Shown: positions 13,550 through 27,387, counted from the stretch's first letter. The stretch: DNA of 64,000 nt from Ecdyonurus torrentis (GCA_949318235.1 OX439136.1:3360059-3424058); one strand, 5' to 3'. The notes: a model not told the origin generated them from the sequence alone. Numbers and translations are program-made.

Positions 13550-13800
13550 TATAGGGTCTATGAATTCATGTTAAGGCGACGCAATGTTGGATAACACAAT
13601 AACATGGACAACATAAGAAAATTTTTATTTTGGCAGTTTTAAAATACAAAGCAATATTGAGAGAATTGATGCTGTTAATAGGTTGAATTCATAAACATGT
13701 GAATGTCTATAGTTCAATTAGTATCTCAAGTATGTGAGAGAAAAAATAATATGCAATTTCGCAAAGAAAATAGCCATAAACGAAGTATTCTTTACTATAT
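13550..13800 (-). mobile_element. Family A MITE, 3'-truncated
   Basis: It starts TATAGGGTCTATG and follows the family through TATCTCAAGTATGTGAGAG, but it breaks off before the GACGTCA end. It lies immediately after a duplicated host-like segment (13496-13549). Confidence 0.65.
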
Positions 13801-13907
13801 GAAACAAGTTTAAATTATAGGAAATTCGATTGCTTTATAGATGCTATTTAAAATACTAGTAATAACTTTTTATTCATCATGAATTTAACCAGGTGGTTAT
13901 CATAACT

Positions 13908-14776
13908 CAGGGTTTCTCAACCGGTGCTCCGCGAGATGGTTTCAGGTGCTCCCCAGAATTAAGGAAGAAGTAAAAAAAAAAAAAAAAGAAAAAAAAAGAA
14001 AAAAAAAAGAAAAGAAAAACTAAAATAAAATATGTTCATAACTTTTAAACAATACAGTACAAAACGTATCAATTTTCACGAATATTGTGTTTCTGAATAA
14101 TACCTGTTATGTACGTATTATTAACAATTTATTTAATTTTGGTTACGTCATTTTAGTTTTGAAAATTATAAAGGTCCCTATTTTAAACTTTCAGTAAATA
14201 CTGAAGGTTGAAACTAAGGCCATAAATATTGTTTTTTCTAAGCAGCCTTAATTTTTCCAAAATATAAATTCAAGTTAATTTTTTGACAGAATCGTTTTGA
14301 TTTTTTTTTAACAGGAGACAGTATTTGTGAGAGTTCTATTACTACCAAATATTTTCAGAAAAATATTATTTCTCAAAATAACATTTTTAATCGTAAAATA
14401 AAATAGTTCAGAAATGTTGAAAATCACGCTTTTAAAAACAATTTATTTTATTAATTTTTCAATTAACCACACAATTTCTGCTCTGAAGTTACAAATTTAT
14501 TACTTAATTTTTTCCTTGATTCCATTATATTTGTAAAATTTAAAGCTCTAATTTTAGCTATAGTTTTTATTGGGTTGAATGTTAATCTTCTTGGAAATCT
14601 TCACTTAAATTCACTTAAATTGCCTGAAAAACGGTCACGTGGTTGGACAAAAAATCGCGCCTGCGGCGGGCTTTGGGAGGGGGGGGGGGGACTACGCCCC
14701 CCAAACCCCCCAGTGCTCCGTTAGCACTCCTAACTTCTAAAAGTGCTCCGCAGCTCAAAAAGGTTGAGAAACCCAA
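13908..14776. mobile_element. Non-autonomous hAT transposon with 8-bp target duplication
   Basis: The left end is CAGGGTTTCTCAACCGGTGC. The right end carries the inverse, GGTTGAGAAACCC followed by AA. Inside the ends GTGCTCCGC recurs, inverted at the start and direct near 14743. The element is flanked by an exact 8-bp direct repeat, TCATAACT, at 13900-13907 and 14777-14784. CAGGGTTTCTCAACC-type ends and 8-bp duplications are characteristic of hAT elements. The interior is AT-rich with a G-run at 14680-14690, and no transposase frame is present. The intact duplication suggests moderate age. Confidence 0.85.
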
Positions 14777-15048
14777 TCATAACTAGTCAATAAAATATCG
14801 CAACTTTTGTAATAATTGATTAACAAACGTGAAAGATATCTATCTATTATTTTTGAAAACATTATCTAGGTTGTTGTCATTTGAATAATATTTAAAAACT
14901 AATTAATAATAATTATAATAAAATTTTTAAAAATATAAGTATAATAAACTAATATAATAAAAAATATGTAATTTAAATAAATAATTCATTAAATTAAATT
15001 TTAAATAAAATTATTGTAAATAATTTAATAATTATGTTTACACCTATA

Positions 15049-15168
15049 TAATACCCCCACTACCATATTATATTATACTATATTCACTATAGTGTCTCAC
15101 GCAAGTTTTGGCGTTTCAAAAAATATATACATATAATGTAGTGGGGGATGTTGAAGAGATACAACAGT
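15049..15168. repeat. N repeat, gene-proximal copy
   Basis: ATACCCCCACTACC ... ATGTAGTGGGGGATG with AGTGTCTCACGCAAGTTTTG between, followed by TTGAAGAGATACAACA. It lies 1.3 kb upstream of the MCT-like start codon, next to a possible initiator. It could be a MITE or a duplicated promoter element. Confidence 0.65.
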
Positions 15169-16500
15169 CAGAGTGAAAGGAGAAGAAGAAAGAAAGAGGT
15201 CCAGCTCTTAAGTTTATACTCCACAGAGAGTAGTCGGACAACCATATGGTATCGAGTGCTTGACTTGTACATATGTGTGTCTTTTTTAACTACGTTACTT
15301 AAAAAAATTAAACTAACATTTACTTATATTTAGATATATTACGTCAAAAAGTACTTACATAAAAATTGTGATTTTATAAAAAATAATAAAAAGTTTTTGT
15401 ATTATATTATCAATAAAATATACAATTTATTTCGATTATAGTGATTTAAAATTATAAGATTATAATGGTGTGATCGTGAAAATAAAAATGGTGTACTACT
15501 ATCTACCTATTTGATGAAAGTATATCTTACAAAGGTGATGCATAATTATTTATTATGTCAGAAACTAGTAATTTAATTTTTATTATGTTTTTTGAGTATT
15601 AAATGCTATATAATTATATTACATTTTAATTTAAAAATGAAAATTTTATATATGTGTGAGTTATTATTTGTATGAAATTTGTGAAGTGAAAATCTACCAC
15701 CCAAGTTTATATTTCTGTGTAATTATTTCACAAGTGTAAAATTAAGAAGAGAAGAAAAATATGAAAAACGTGTTAAGTTCATTTTTTTGGCAACTTTCCG
15801 AATTTTTTTTACAGTTATGTCAATAAAGTTGTTTTTTAAATATAAATTGATATAAAATTCAACCATGTATAAAAGCAAATTAGTAAGTTGATTTTATACG
15901 AAACGTTGATTTTTATAAATTAGTGTTTTCTTAGAAGAAGCAGTAGAAGAAAAAAAAAAAAAATGGTAATTTGTACCTAAATAATTTGTGTTTCAAATTA
16001 TTAAATTAAGCAAGTGATTTTTTTTACTTTTTTATTTCAATTAAAATACTATAACAGTTTAAAAATATGTTTTATAAACTTTTAAAATATGGATAACTGT
16101 GATTATCTAATAAGTAATAAAACGAGTTAAGAACTTACAGAAAGAAAAAAAAAGTTTCAAGTTACGAAGCTTACAAAGTGCAAAAAAGGATTGATTTTTT
16201 TTTTACCAACCACAGTTTATGGCAATTTCTATTAAAACACGTGCCTCGGAATTTTTATTAGAGAATCAAAGGAGAAAAACTAGTTACTAAAGTTTCAAAC
16301 AAAAAGAATTACATTTTTTTTTTTTTTGTTCACAAACGAATTTTTGATACTTCGAACTAAAATTTCACAGAAGTTTTTAAATAATTGGCACCAAATTAAA
16401 ATACTATAATAAATAAGTGTTAATTATAAATAAAACTCATAGTTTTTTTGTTCTTTCTAATATATATAAATTAAAGTAATTGATTATTGATTGATTTGTA
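15169..16500 (+). promoter_or_regulatory. Probable promoter-proximal region and 5' UTR of the MCT-like gene
   Basis: There is no open frame of note here. A TCAGAGT at 15168-15174, just after the N repeat, resembles an insect initiator and opens a purine-rich stretch (15175-15200). Acceptor-like sites lie at about 16140 (AACTTACAG), 16215 (a T-run followed by CCAACCACAG) and 16370 (TTTCACAG). The 5' UTR may therefore be spliced, but no matching donor can be fixed by eye. The sequence is AT-rich with T and A runs. The transcription start and any untranslated exons are unresolved. Confidence 0.3.
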
Positions 16501-16849
16501 ATGACAGATGAAGATTCGAGTAGTAGTGAGCAGTTAGGACGATTGTATCGGTCTCATTCACTCCCTCATTCATTATTAGTAAAACAAGATTCAGCATCTA
16601 GTTCTCGACTTAAAGATTCTTTACCATCAAGTAGTATACGTACAACACCAAAATCACCCCCTACACCAGATCTAAGACAATTATTAACATTAACTCAACA
16701 TTATTATCCTGAAGGTGGTTGGGGTTGGGGTGTTGTTTTAGTGGCATTAATTGTTCAGACGTTAACTCATGGATTACATCTTGGATTTGGTGTTTTATTA
16801 AATGAAATTTGTATCAAATTTGGACCTGGGATTTCAGAAACAAGTTCAT
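16501..16849 (+). CDS. Monocarboxylate transporter-like protein (SLC16 family), first coding exon
   Basis: The exon encodes 116 residues plus one base of the next codon. Residues 1-68 form a Ser/Pro/Thr-rich cytosolic N-terminus without a signal peptide. Residues 70-76 read PEGGWGW, the conserved MCT signature at the entry of transmembrane helix 1. Residues 77-100 form that hydrophobic helix (VVLVALIVQTLTHGLHLGFG). Residues 101-116 lead towards helix 2 and end ETSS. MCT proteins carry small monocarboxylates or related solutes across the plasma membrane, usually with protons, through 12 helices; only helix 1 is encoded here. The start is supported by an in-frame TGA at 16492-16494 and no nearer upstream ATG. 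The frame runs to a stop at 16891-16893, but homology ends at the GTAAGT at 16850. A leftover T would give Trp with an exon starting GG, matching the family's S-W-I. The family call is strong; substrate and orthologue are unknown. Confidence 0.9.
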
Positions 16850-16855
16850 GTAAGT
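16847..16855 (+). other. 5' splice donor of the MCT-like exon
   Basis: The sequence CAT|GTAAGT matches the U2-type donor consensus from +1 to +6. It sits exactly where MCT similarity stops. It leaves the exon in phase 1 (349 nt), with one T to be completed by the next exon. Confidence 0.85.
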
Positions 16856-16976
16856 ATACATATATTTTTTATTATTCTTATTTTATTTATTAATATTTAT
16901 TGTGAAAATCTGCTGTTATTGACTATAACTCATATCGACAGGAAAAAAAAAAAAGATTTTTTAACACGGTGATTAT

Positions 16977-17401
16977 TATTAGGCGGAAAATCAGCTACTG
17001 CGGGATTTAACTAAAAAATGCCAAGAAAGAAAAATTTCCGCAGTGATGCATTAAATTATAACATAAAAAAGTTGAAGGGTCGCCATGCTAGATAGTAATG
17101 CTGTTCGTAAACCCTGTTCTCTGCTACTAAAATTACGATCAACTATGGTTAATCAATTGGAATGCGCATTTTTTGATGCAAGAAAACAGGGTTTACGAAC
17201 AACACTTTTAATTTATGAATTTTTTGAAGTTAAGTCGCATAATAATTATGTTCTGTCTTATCTGATGGTTACAGTGTTCTGAAAATTTTATCACAGGTAG
17301 CTGTTACTATTAACTTTTAAATGACATCATAAAAATTGACAGTTTTTCTCTTTAAATTTTGAAATACAAGCCATCTGAATACAGCCCTTAATAATTTGAA
17401 G
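16977..17401 (-). mobile_element. Family D MITE, reverse, with a 100-bp hairpin inside
   Basis: Begins AGGCGGAAAATCAGCTACTG and ends CATCTGAATACAGCCCTTAA. The middle, after GGGTCGCCATGCTAG, is replaced or interrupted by a small inverted-repeat unit at 17102-17201. It lies 130 bp into the intron of the MCT-like gene. Confidence 0.6.
17102..17201. mobile_element. 100-bp mini-element with 17-bp inverted ends
   Basis: TGTTCGTAAACCCTGTT at 17102-17118 is the exact reverse complement of AACAGGGTTTACGAACA at 17185-17201. The 66-bp spacer shows no further pairing. No second copy was noticed. It may be a tiny MITE or a deletion derivative. Confidence 0.45.
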
Positions 17402-18024
17402 TCAGAGTGATTCTTTACTATGAGAAATCTTATTTCAAATGTAAAAATTTGCAGGACGGGTGTCAACGTGCAAATTTGTGAAATTTTACCCCTTATGAGA
17501 AAAAATATGAATTTCATTTTTTATTCTTCTATAAACTGAAAATCTAGCATCCTATAATTTTAAAATTAGGTATTTATTGGCATTGACTTTCAATTGACAT
17601 TGTAATATTATCCGATTAATACCCGTTAAATTATTTTCAATATATAAAATTTTTAATTTTAAAAGTATCAATGTATAAAATAAATAGTACTTTTGTGTTA
17701 TTATAATGCATATTTCTAAAATAATATTTACGTTTTTCTTAAATTTTAATATTGCAAATTGGTTGAGTTACTTGTTAAGATTGTTGTTTTTAAGCAAAAG
17801 TTGTGGGTGGGTACTATAGTGGGGGTCGCCTCAGGGGTAATATTACTGGTGGTGAGAGATACAATAAAAAGTAAACTTCTAAAAGACAATTTCATATTAC
17901 ATACAGTACTAACATTAAATCTACTTTGATTAAGAGGTCTTCAAGTGAAGAAAATTTGGATATATTTTATACTTTCAATATTCAATAATTTTTATATCAT
18001 TAGGATCAAAATCTGCTTTTCCTA

Positions 18025-18361
18025 TTAAGGTAGTAGTGTGCCGACGTTGGCCATTAGACTCAATCTTTTCTCGTCAAAATATCTGAAATTTTGCACAATG
18101 ATACCTCAGCTTGAGACAATTTCAAATATATAAAAATTTTGGGGGGTCACCGTGCAAATTGTTTTTATATAATTTTTTGAAATTTTAAGCCCATAAGGCC
18201 CAATAATAATTTCAATACTTTTTTTCTTTGTTTTGGGACGGCCAAACATCATGAAATTCTTATCATGGCTAGGTGTGACCCTTAGCTACACAATGACACC
18301 AAATTTAGACCCAAAACACTTCTAGTTTCTGAGATATAAGGTCGGCACCCTACTCCCTTAA
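18025..18361 (-). mobile_element. Family E MITE, 337 bp
   Basis: Reverse copy of the 0.9-kb element with nearly identical length and order. The TTAAGG end and GGCACCCTACTCCCTTAA end are both kept. Confidence 0.75.
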
Positions 18362-18516
18362 AGTAAACCTTTCATAAGGCATTGCGAGTGCTTCACTGCC
18401 CGATTTTACAAAAATTTTACCATAACATTACTAAAATTAGGAGAAGAAGATAGGAAAAAAGAGGTAGTTATTGCAGGAATAATTAACATGAAACATTAAT
18501 AGTAATTAATGTTTAC

Positions 18517-18547
<31 letters not shown>

Positions 18548-18949
18548 CTTGTATTAATTTGCTTATTTCTACTTTATAATATAAAATATGAGCATACTTT
18601 TTTATAACTAAAGGAATTTACACTAAAAAAAGAGTAGATGTAATAAACACAAAACTAAAAGATTAAATAAGTGATCATAATATTATTTAATTGGAAATAA
18701 CTAGAAAGAAAAAAAAAAAAAAAAAAAAAGGACAAAGGACAAATAGATAATACACAAAAGTATAATAGAACATGTACGCAGTATCATAATTTTTTACGCT
18801 GGTGTGGATTACATGAATAAATCCCATAATATACAAGTTGTTAGTATGGGAACTTTATTTTAATTATACTTTTTTTGTAAATAGCTTATTGGAAAGAGAT
18901 TGCTATATTATAACGATCGTATATCGTATGTAGCACATACATACCACAT

Positions 18950-19255
18950 GGTGTATCCGCATGACGTCACATTTAATGCGCTTTGAGCTTCGATGCCATA
19001 CTGGAGCGATAAACAATATTGCTTAAAATAGGAAAAACTTCGTTTTTGGTTATTTTCTTTACGAAATCGGTTAATTTTTTGTTTCAAATATTTTTCTCAC
19101 ATATTTGAGGTACTAATTCAACCTGTTAACACCATCAATGCTCTTAAAAATATTTCTAGTAAGTATTTTTAAACTTGCAAAATGAGTCATTTTCCCAGTC
19201 ATATACCAGCCCAGATGATCCAACGTTGACTTTAACGTGAATGCATACACCGTTT
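18950..19255 (+). mobile_element. Family A MITE
   Basis: Contains ATCCGCATGACGTCACATTT at the left and GAATGCATACACCG at the right. Carries a small duplication, GCTTTGAGCTTCG, in the conserved GCGCTTCG block. Confidence 0.7.
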
Positions 19256-19471
19256 ATGAACGTGATGTATTTGAACTTGCAAAAACAACTTTAAATTTTA
19301 TTTAAAATTTTAATTTTTTACATCTCTTTGCAATATTTATAATTAAGGCGTAATATTTTTTCACTTTTCTTCTGAATATGTTACACAGTTATATATTCTT
19401 AAACTAAAAAAAAAATAGAAAAAAAAAGGAAAAAAAAAGCAATATGTATAAAATGTACACGTGGATATTCC

Positions 19472-19772
19472 TATAGACCCCTTTCACATCCTTGCGCTTT
19501 GTCGCCATGTTTGTGGTGCCTAATGTATTGTCCAGCATAGGGGAACCATCATTTCTCCTAATTTTTTACTTTATAAGAGTTTATTTCAACTGAACGAATT
19601 TTTCTCATATTCTTCGAGCTTATTAGTAGTTAGAAATAAGTCTTTGATTGAGTTTTGAAGCTTGTTTTGCTATTAAAAAAAAATAATAATAATAACGTTT
19701 TTCCTATGCTGGCCTATGTATTCATAACCAGCAAAATGTTGGCTCTTAAATATGAGTACAACCGGTCTATAC
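19472..19772 (+). mobile_element. Divergent family A-like MITE
   Basis: Keeps the order of A blocks (TTGCGCTTTGTCGCCATGTT, CAGCATAGG, TTTTCCTATGCTGGCC, GGTCTATA) with many changes. It starts CTATAGACCC and ends GGTCTATACT, so the ends still pair. It may be an older subfamily. Confidence 0.5.
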
Positions 19773-20401
19773 TCCAACTCACTTGCTTAGAATGTAAAGT
19801 TTATTTTAATATCCATCCTATTTATTATCAAATTTATTATTAATAAAAAACATAATTGTGAAAAAATTCAATATAAAATTACAAAATATATATTTTTTAA
19901 ATCAATATTTATATAGCAATCAATAATAATAAATCAAAGTTGATTGAGTTGTTTGTCATGAATAAAATTGAACATAACAAACTTTGCACAAATTATAAAA
20001 CTGGTTTATTACTATAACGAACTTTTTTTTTCTATAAAACAGAAGATATAATAAATATTATTTTTTTTTTATAGAAAGAAAATTACTCCATTGTTAACTT
20101 TTATAATTTTATTATCAACTAATTGAACGTTTTATTATGAATGAGTGGATGAAGAATAAAAATATTATGTAAATATATAATTTAATTTATATTATATATG
20201 AATTACGTAATAATTGTTGTAGTACTGTTATAATGTAAGAGTGTAATCGCAGCTTACGATCATGTTACCATGATAAATTTTCATTGCTTTTATTATAGAA
20301 GAATACGAGCATAATTTAATTAAGATGTTCTAGTTACATTATTGTAACTACTTTGGAATGTAATTACATTATTAATTTCAGCTGTAATATTGATATTATC
20401 C

Positions 20402-20488
20402 ATTGAAAGTTATCGGTTAGGTTTGCGGAAAAAGCTTTATATTAAAGAGAAAAAAACTTTAACTTTGCAAGACTGTGTTTTTAGCGTC

Positions 20489-20519
<31 letters not shown>

Positions 20520-20872
20520 AAAATGCAATTAGTGTATTCTACTGTAATTTAACTGCAATGATAAATGTGAATATAGTTTACGAAAAGATTAATTTTTAAC
20601 ACCTACTTTAATCATTCACTAGGAAAAAAAAATCTTTCAAAAGATATGATTTAAAAAATGGTCCATAAAAGGTACAAATAGCAGTGGCTTAAAAAAATGC
20701 TAGGTCTATATTGACCATGCAAATTTCATCCCTAAAGCACGTGGACGGTCAATATCTGTCTTGTTAGGATAGAAATAAATAAACGAGGGATAGACACGTC
20801 TAGACACTTTTACGTGTTTTAAGTTTTTAGAGAAAAAACATTATGAATTTTTCATTACCGATAACCTATCTT
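20402..20872 (+). mobile_element. Long, degenerate B-like element
   Basis: Begins TTGAAAGTTATCGGTTAGG and ends TTACCGATAACCTAT. ACTTTTACGTGTTTTAAG lies near the right end, as in B. It is about twice the usual length, with an unrelated AT-rich middle. Confidence 0.45.
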
Positions 20873-21030
20873 TGAACCATAATACTTTTAAAAAAGTTAA
20901 TTTTATATTGTAAGTACGTGCAAGTTGGTATTTTACTAATTATGTTATGTTATAAGCTAGAGACGGAAATATGTGACGAATAAGAAGACAAAGAAAAAAA
21001 AAAAAAAAAAATCTTTCTCCTACAATCAGT

Positions 21031-21196
21031 ATTGACTAATAAAGGAACAACTGTTTTGAGGCCAACTATAAGCAAACTCACTCACTTCCACTTCTATTTC
21101 TATGTACTTCGCATGCGTAGTAAGTAGAAACGGAAGCGGATGTGACCGAAATCACTTAATTTTGGCTTCAAAACAGCTGTTCCTTTACTAGTCAAT
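21031..21196. mobile_element. Family I: 166-bp palindromic MITE beside TA
   Basis: ATTGACTAATAAAGGAAC pairs with GTTCCTTTACTAGTCAAT. Pairing continues through CTGTTTTGA / TCAAAACAG and CACTTCCACTTCT / AGAAACGGAAGCG to the near-palindromic centre CGCATGCG. Flanked by TA on each side, which suggests a Tc1/mariner-like origin. Confidence 0.7.
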
Positions 21197-21837
21197 ACAA
21201 CTACAATGCATCTGCCAAGGTTCACATCTACAAAACATGCACATTTAAAAAAAATCATCAAACTTGCATACTAAAAAAAATTTGTGATTAATCAAGACCA
21301 ATGAAGAAAATAATTTATGTTCGTAGAAAAATTTAATTGTATATTTAAAGAATGTATTTCCTCATAAGTTACACGATATTTTATGATACTAAAAAGTGAA
21401 AAAAATATTTATGACATTTTATCCTTTAGGCTAGTTATATATTCATCAACATTTTATTATGATTTTTTTATAATACACGAAGTATTATTTTGCAACATTA
21501 TAGTATAGAAATATTTATAATGTCATAAATATAGTTCTCCATAGCAATAAAATTTATTTTAATAGTGAAACATAAATTTCAATTTTTAAGTTACCTTTAT
21601 TTTAATTTTAAATGGTAAACATGTAATTTAAAATATAGTGAAGTTATATTATATAAAATGTTTTATCTTTCTTAGGTTTCTTTATGAGTCATTAAATATA
21701 TTGAATATTTTTATAAATTAAACTAAATACTGAACAGAATTTGAATGGTCGATAAATTATTAAGTTGCTTTTTTTTAAATTTGTAAATTGTCTCTATCGC
21801 ATCAATACTCAATATGCATAAAGTGAACTATAATCAG

Positions 21838-22257
21838 TAATCACGAGCACTGAATAACATGAGCCGGAATGAGTAAATAACACATTCTGTCAATGGAGGT
21901 TATCGGTTTAGCGCGCGGGATTGCGCGGGGGAAGCTAAGGGTCCCCTAATTTAACATTACGCTTATGGGGAAAAACACGTTTTTTGAGATTTTTGAGAAA
22001 ACTGCTCCACCGATTTCTGAGAAATTTAGATGAGAAATACTATAGACATGCTTTTACGTGTTTCAAGCCGTAGTAAATTTTTTAGAATTTTTTAAACCGA
22101 TAACCTCCTTTTTTGGAGCATTGATGAATTGACAGATTGAATTATAGGTTTTTAAATATGCATATAAAAAATGTAATAACAAATAACGAAATTTCAAAGA
22201 AAATATGACAAAACCACGTTATTGGTATGAGCAATGTTATTTATTGCTCCAGTATAG
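21838..22257 (-). mobile_element. Family A MITE split by a B element
   Basis: The left part (ACTGAATAACATGAGCCGGA ... TCTGTCAA) ends at 21893. The right part (GGAGCATTGATGAATTGACA ... TGCTCCAGTATAG) resumes at 22114. Together they follow other A copies with a B element between them, so B inserted later. Confidence 0.7.
21894..22109 (+). mobile_element. Family B MITE inserted in an A element
   Basis: Near-identical to the 6.45-kb copy, with both TGGAGGTTATCGG ends (the right one ends CTCCT). Its TAATTTAACATTACGC block gives the empty site for the C insertion in the 29.7-kb copy. Confidence 0.8.
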
Positions 22258-23396
<1,139 letters not shown>

Positions 23397-24056
23397 ATAA
23401 TTTCTGTATTTTTATGATTTTTATGAAACACGCAAAACTATAATGATTACAATAATTATTAAACTGCTTTAAGCTACAAAAAGAATAAAAACTTTTGAAT
23501 GATAAAATGTGTTTAATGGAGACCCAAAGCCCAAAGCTATAACATTGTTTTTTATAAATATAATATAATCGAAGTAAAATTAAATAATAAGATAAATAGA
23601 AACTCTTTTTTCTTAGATTGTTTACCTATATAATTTAAAGTTTCTGCTGCCGATATCAAGTTTGTTATAATAATAGTATTTAATGATTGAGTGATTAATT
23701 ATATATATTTTTTATAAAATTTTCACTAAATTGGGTTTCTTATTGCAAAAACCTTATTACGCATTTTGTTTGCGGCCAATTTGTACACTATAACAAATTA
23801 AATTTCTAATTTTGATGTGTTTGTGATTTGTTATTAAATTTGAATTATGGATGATAAAATAGTAACAATACAAAAAGGATGCCGACAGCTCTATTTTAAA
23901 GAAAAGGTATTGCAAATTTTTGACAAATTTATGCAGTTCTAAGAAATTGGTATGTCATTAAATAATTTGAAGTAAAGAATTTTTTCTTTCTAGAAAAAAA
24001 TAATAATAATAATAAACTCAACCAATTCAATTCTTTTTTCCTTTCTCCAGTCCTTG

Positions 24057-24059
<3 letters not shown>

Positions 24060-24100
<41 letters not shown>
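24060..24100. repeat. Poly-T run
   Basis: An uninterrupted run of about 41 T. It follows CTTTCTCCAGTCCTTGAGG and has no other context. Confidence 0.9.
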
Positions 24101-24102
<2 letters not shown>

Positions 24103-24755
24103 AAATTCTGAAATAGATATAATTTATTTTAAGATCCTTTGGAACACTGAACGTATGATGTGTTTACGGTGAATAGTTCGGAATATTTTTTAAGCAAAAT
24201 GCTTTTTGGGATTGTAAAAATATCGAAAGAAAATCGTGAAAAAAAAAAAAATAATAATAATAATAATAATAATATCATATCAAATTTACAATAAAAAAAA
24301 ACTATAAAATTTATCCAGCCATGTACTATCCATAAAGACCTTGCCTACATGAAAGTGAAATTGTCATAAATTTAATGAAAAACTAAAAAGTAATTTATAT
24401 ATACAAATAAATATAAAAAAAGCGAAGAATAAATAAAAACACACAAGGCCGTAGAAGAAAAATAATCGATATTCTCTTGATGTACAAAAAAATAATCTTT
24501 AATTTTTGCAGTAACTTAAACTGCAAGTTTAAATTTTATAATTAAAAACACATTTAATTTTAATAATACTGATTTTATCAAATATGACCGATAATAATTT
24601 TCATTAAATAAATTTGAGTTTATGATTTCTTGCATTCTAACGTCACGAAGAAAAATAAATTATCTTCATGATGCAGACTTGCAGTGAAATTTTACTTGAA
24701 GATTATAAAACACTTTCTATATCTATAACACAATGCATCACAGGAATACAATGAA

Positions 24756-24759
<4 letters not shown>

Positions 24760-24847
<88 letters not shown>
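24760..24847. repeat. (GA)n microsatellite
   Basis: About 43 pure GA units. The minus-strand frame across it is repeat-coded. Confidence 0.95.
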
Positions 24848-24849
<2 letters not shown>

Positions 24850-25634
24850 TTGATGGAGATTGCGCGAGATTCCAACGCCTTTAAGCTTCACTAGACACAT
24901 GAAAAATATTCAAAACGACAAGTTAAAACTTTGAATATGTATTTAAAAATATATTAAAACACCGTTATTTTTAAATGTATGAGTAAAGAAGAACTTTTTT
25001 TTAATCTTATTTTTTTTATGTGAATAAATAATTAAGTTCAAAATTACTTCCGTTAGATGTATATTATAATAAAAAGAAAAATGTACATAGAATATTCTAG
25101 TCTGGAAAGAAAATAATGTTGTTAGGTATTTAGTTTTCTGGTTAATTTTTAATTTTTTTTAATATTTTTCAATTCTTAATTCATTTTTAGCGTATAATTA
25201 TTCTACCCATTTATTAACATTAAAAAATTGACGCTATAGAACCTAATTTTAGTTGAATAGTGAATGTTTGATTTTGTTTGGAGAACAGAAATTGGATTTC
25301 CCGTTTTATAAGTGTCAACAGGGATTGAAAAAATAATAATAATAAAAAATAAAATAAAAAATTTGGCAATGCGTCGTAACGAAACATATGGTTAAGCTCT
25401 GGGCTGGCTCTGGGATAAAATTTTCATTTATTATGAAAAACTCTTTTTTTTTTTTTTTTTTATTGTTACTTAAAATGTTGAATTTGTCCATTATTTCAAT
25501 GAATCCATATTAATCGTGACAAATACATTGACTAGCGTAATAAAAATCGTGATTATCTCAATTTATTTAAAAACTAAAGTAACAAATTTAAACTGAGCCC
25601 TTTTTCAAGATTTCAATTAATCAAAAAATATTAA

Positions 25635-27387
25635 ATCAATCGATCGATCGATCACTCACTCACTCACTCACTCACTCACTCACTCACTCACTCACTCACT
25701 CACTCACTCACTCACTCACTCACTCACTCACTCACTCACTCACTCACTCACTCACTCACTCACTCACTCACTCACTCACTCACTCACTCACTCACTCACT
25801 CACTCACTCACTCACTCACTCACTCACTCACTCACTCACTCACTCACTCACTCACTCACTCACTCACTCACTCACTCACTCACTCACTCACTCACTCACT
25901 CACTCACTCACTCACTCACTCACTCACTCACTCACTCACTCACTCACTCACTCACTCACTCACTCACTCACTCACTCACTCACTCACTCACTCACTCACT
26001 CACTCACTCACTCACTCACTCACTCACTCACTCACTCACTCACTCACTCACTCACTCACTCACTCACTCACTCACTCACTCACTCACTCACTCACTCACT
26101 CACTCACTCACTCACTCACTCACTCACTCACTCACTCACTCACTCACTCACTCACTCACTCACTCACTCACTCACTCACTCACTCACTCACTCACTCACT
26201 CACTCACTCACTCACTCACTCACTCACTCACTCACTCACTCACTCACTCACTCACTCACTCACTCACTCACTCACTCACTCACTCACTCACTCACTCACT
26301 CACTCACTCACTCACTCACTCACTCACTCACTCACTCACTCACTCACTCACTCACTCACTCACTCACTCACTCACTCACTCACTCACTCACTCACTCACT
26401 CACTCACTCACTCACTCACTCACTCACTCACTCACTCACTCACTCACTCACTCACTCACTCACTCACTCACTCACTCACTCACTCACTCACTCACTCACT
26501 CACTCACTCACTCACTCACTCACTCACTCACTCACTCACTCACTCACTCACTCACTCACTCACTCACTCACTCACTCACTCACTCACTCACTCACTCACT
26601 CACTCACTCACTCACTCACTCACTCACTCACTCACTCACTCACTCACTCACTCACTCACTCACTCACTCACTCACTCACTCACTCACTCACTCACTCACT
26701 CACTCACTCACTCACTCACTCACTCACTCACTCACTCACTCACTCACTCACTCACTCACTCACTCACTCACTCACTCACTCACTCACTCACTCACTCACT
26801 CACTCACTCACTCACTCACTCACTCACTCACTCACTCACTCACTCACTCACTCACTCACTCACTCACTCACTCACTCACTCACTCACTCACTCACTCACT
26901 CACTCACTCACTCACTCACTCACTCACTCACTCACTCACTCACTCACTCACTCACTCACTCACTCACTCACTCACTCACTCACTCACTCACTCACTCACT
27001 CACTCACTCACTCACTCACTCACTCACTCACTCACTCACTCACTCACTCACTCACTCACTCACTCACTCACTCACTCACTCACTCACTCACTCACTCACT
27101 CACTCACTCACTCACTCACTCACTCACTCACTCACTCACTCACTCACTCACTCACTCACTCACTCACTCACTCACTCACTCACTCACTCACTCACTCACT
27201 CACTCACTCACTCACTCACTCACTCACTCACTCACTCACTCACTCACTCACTCACTCACTCACTCACTCACTCACTCACTCACTCACTCACTCACTCACT
27301 CACTCACTCACTCACTCACTCACTCACTCACTCACTCACTCACTCACTCACTCACTCACTCACTCACTCACTCACTCACTCACTCAC

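Noticed and set aside
17292..17298. CACAG|GTAGCT as a second ratchet site
   Set aside because: It is inside a reverse D element, lacks a pyrimidine tract, and the donor half is weak.
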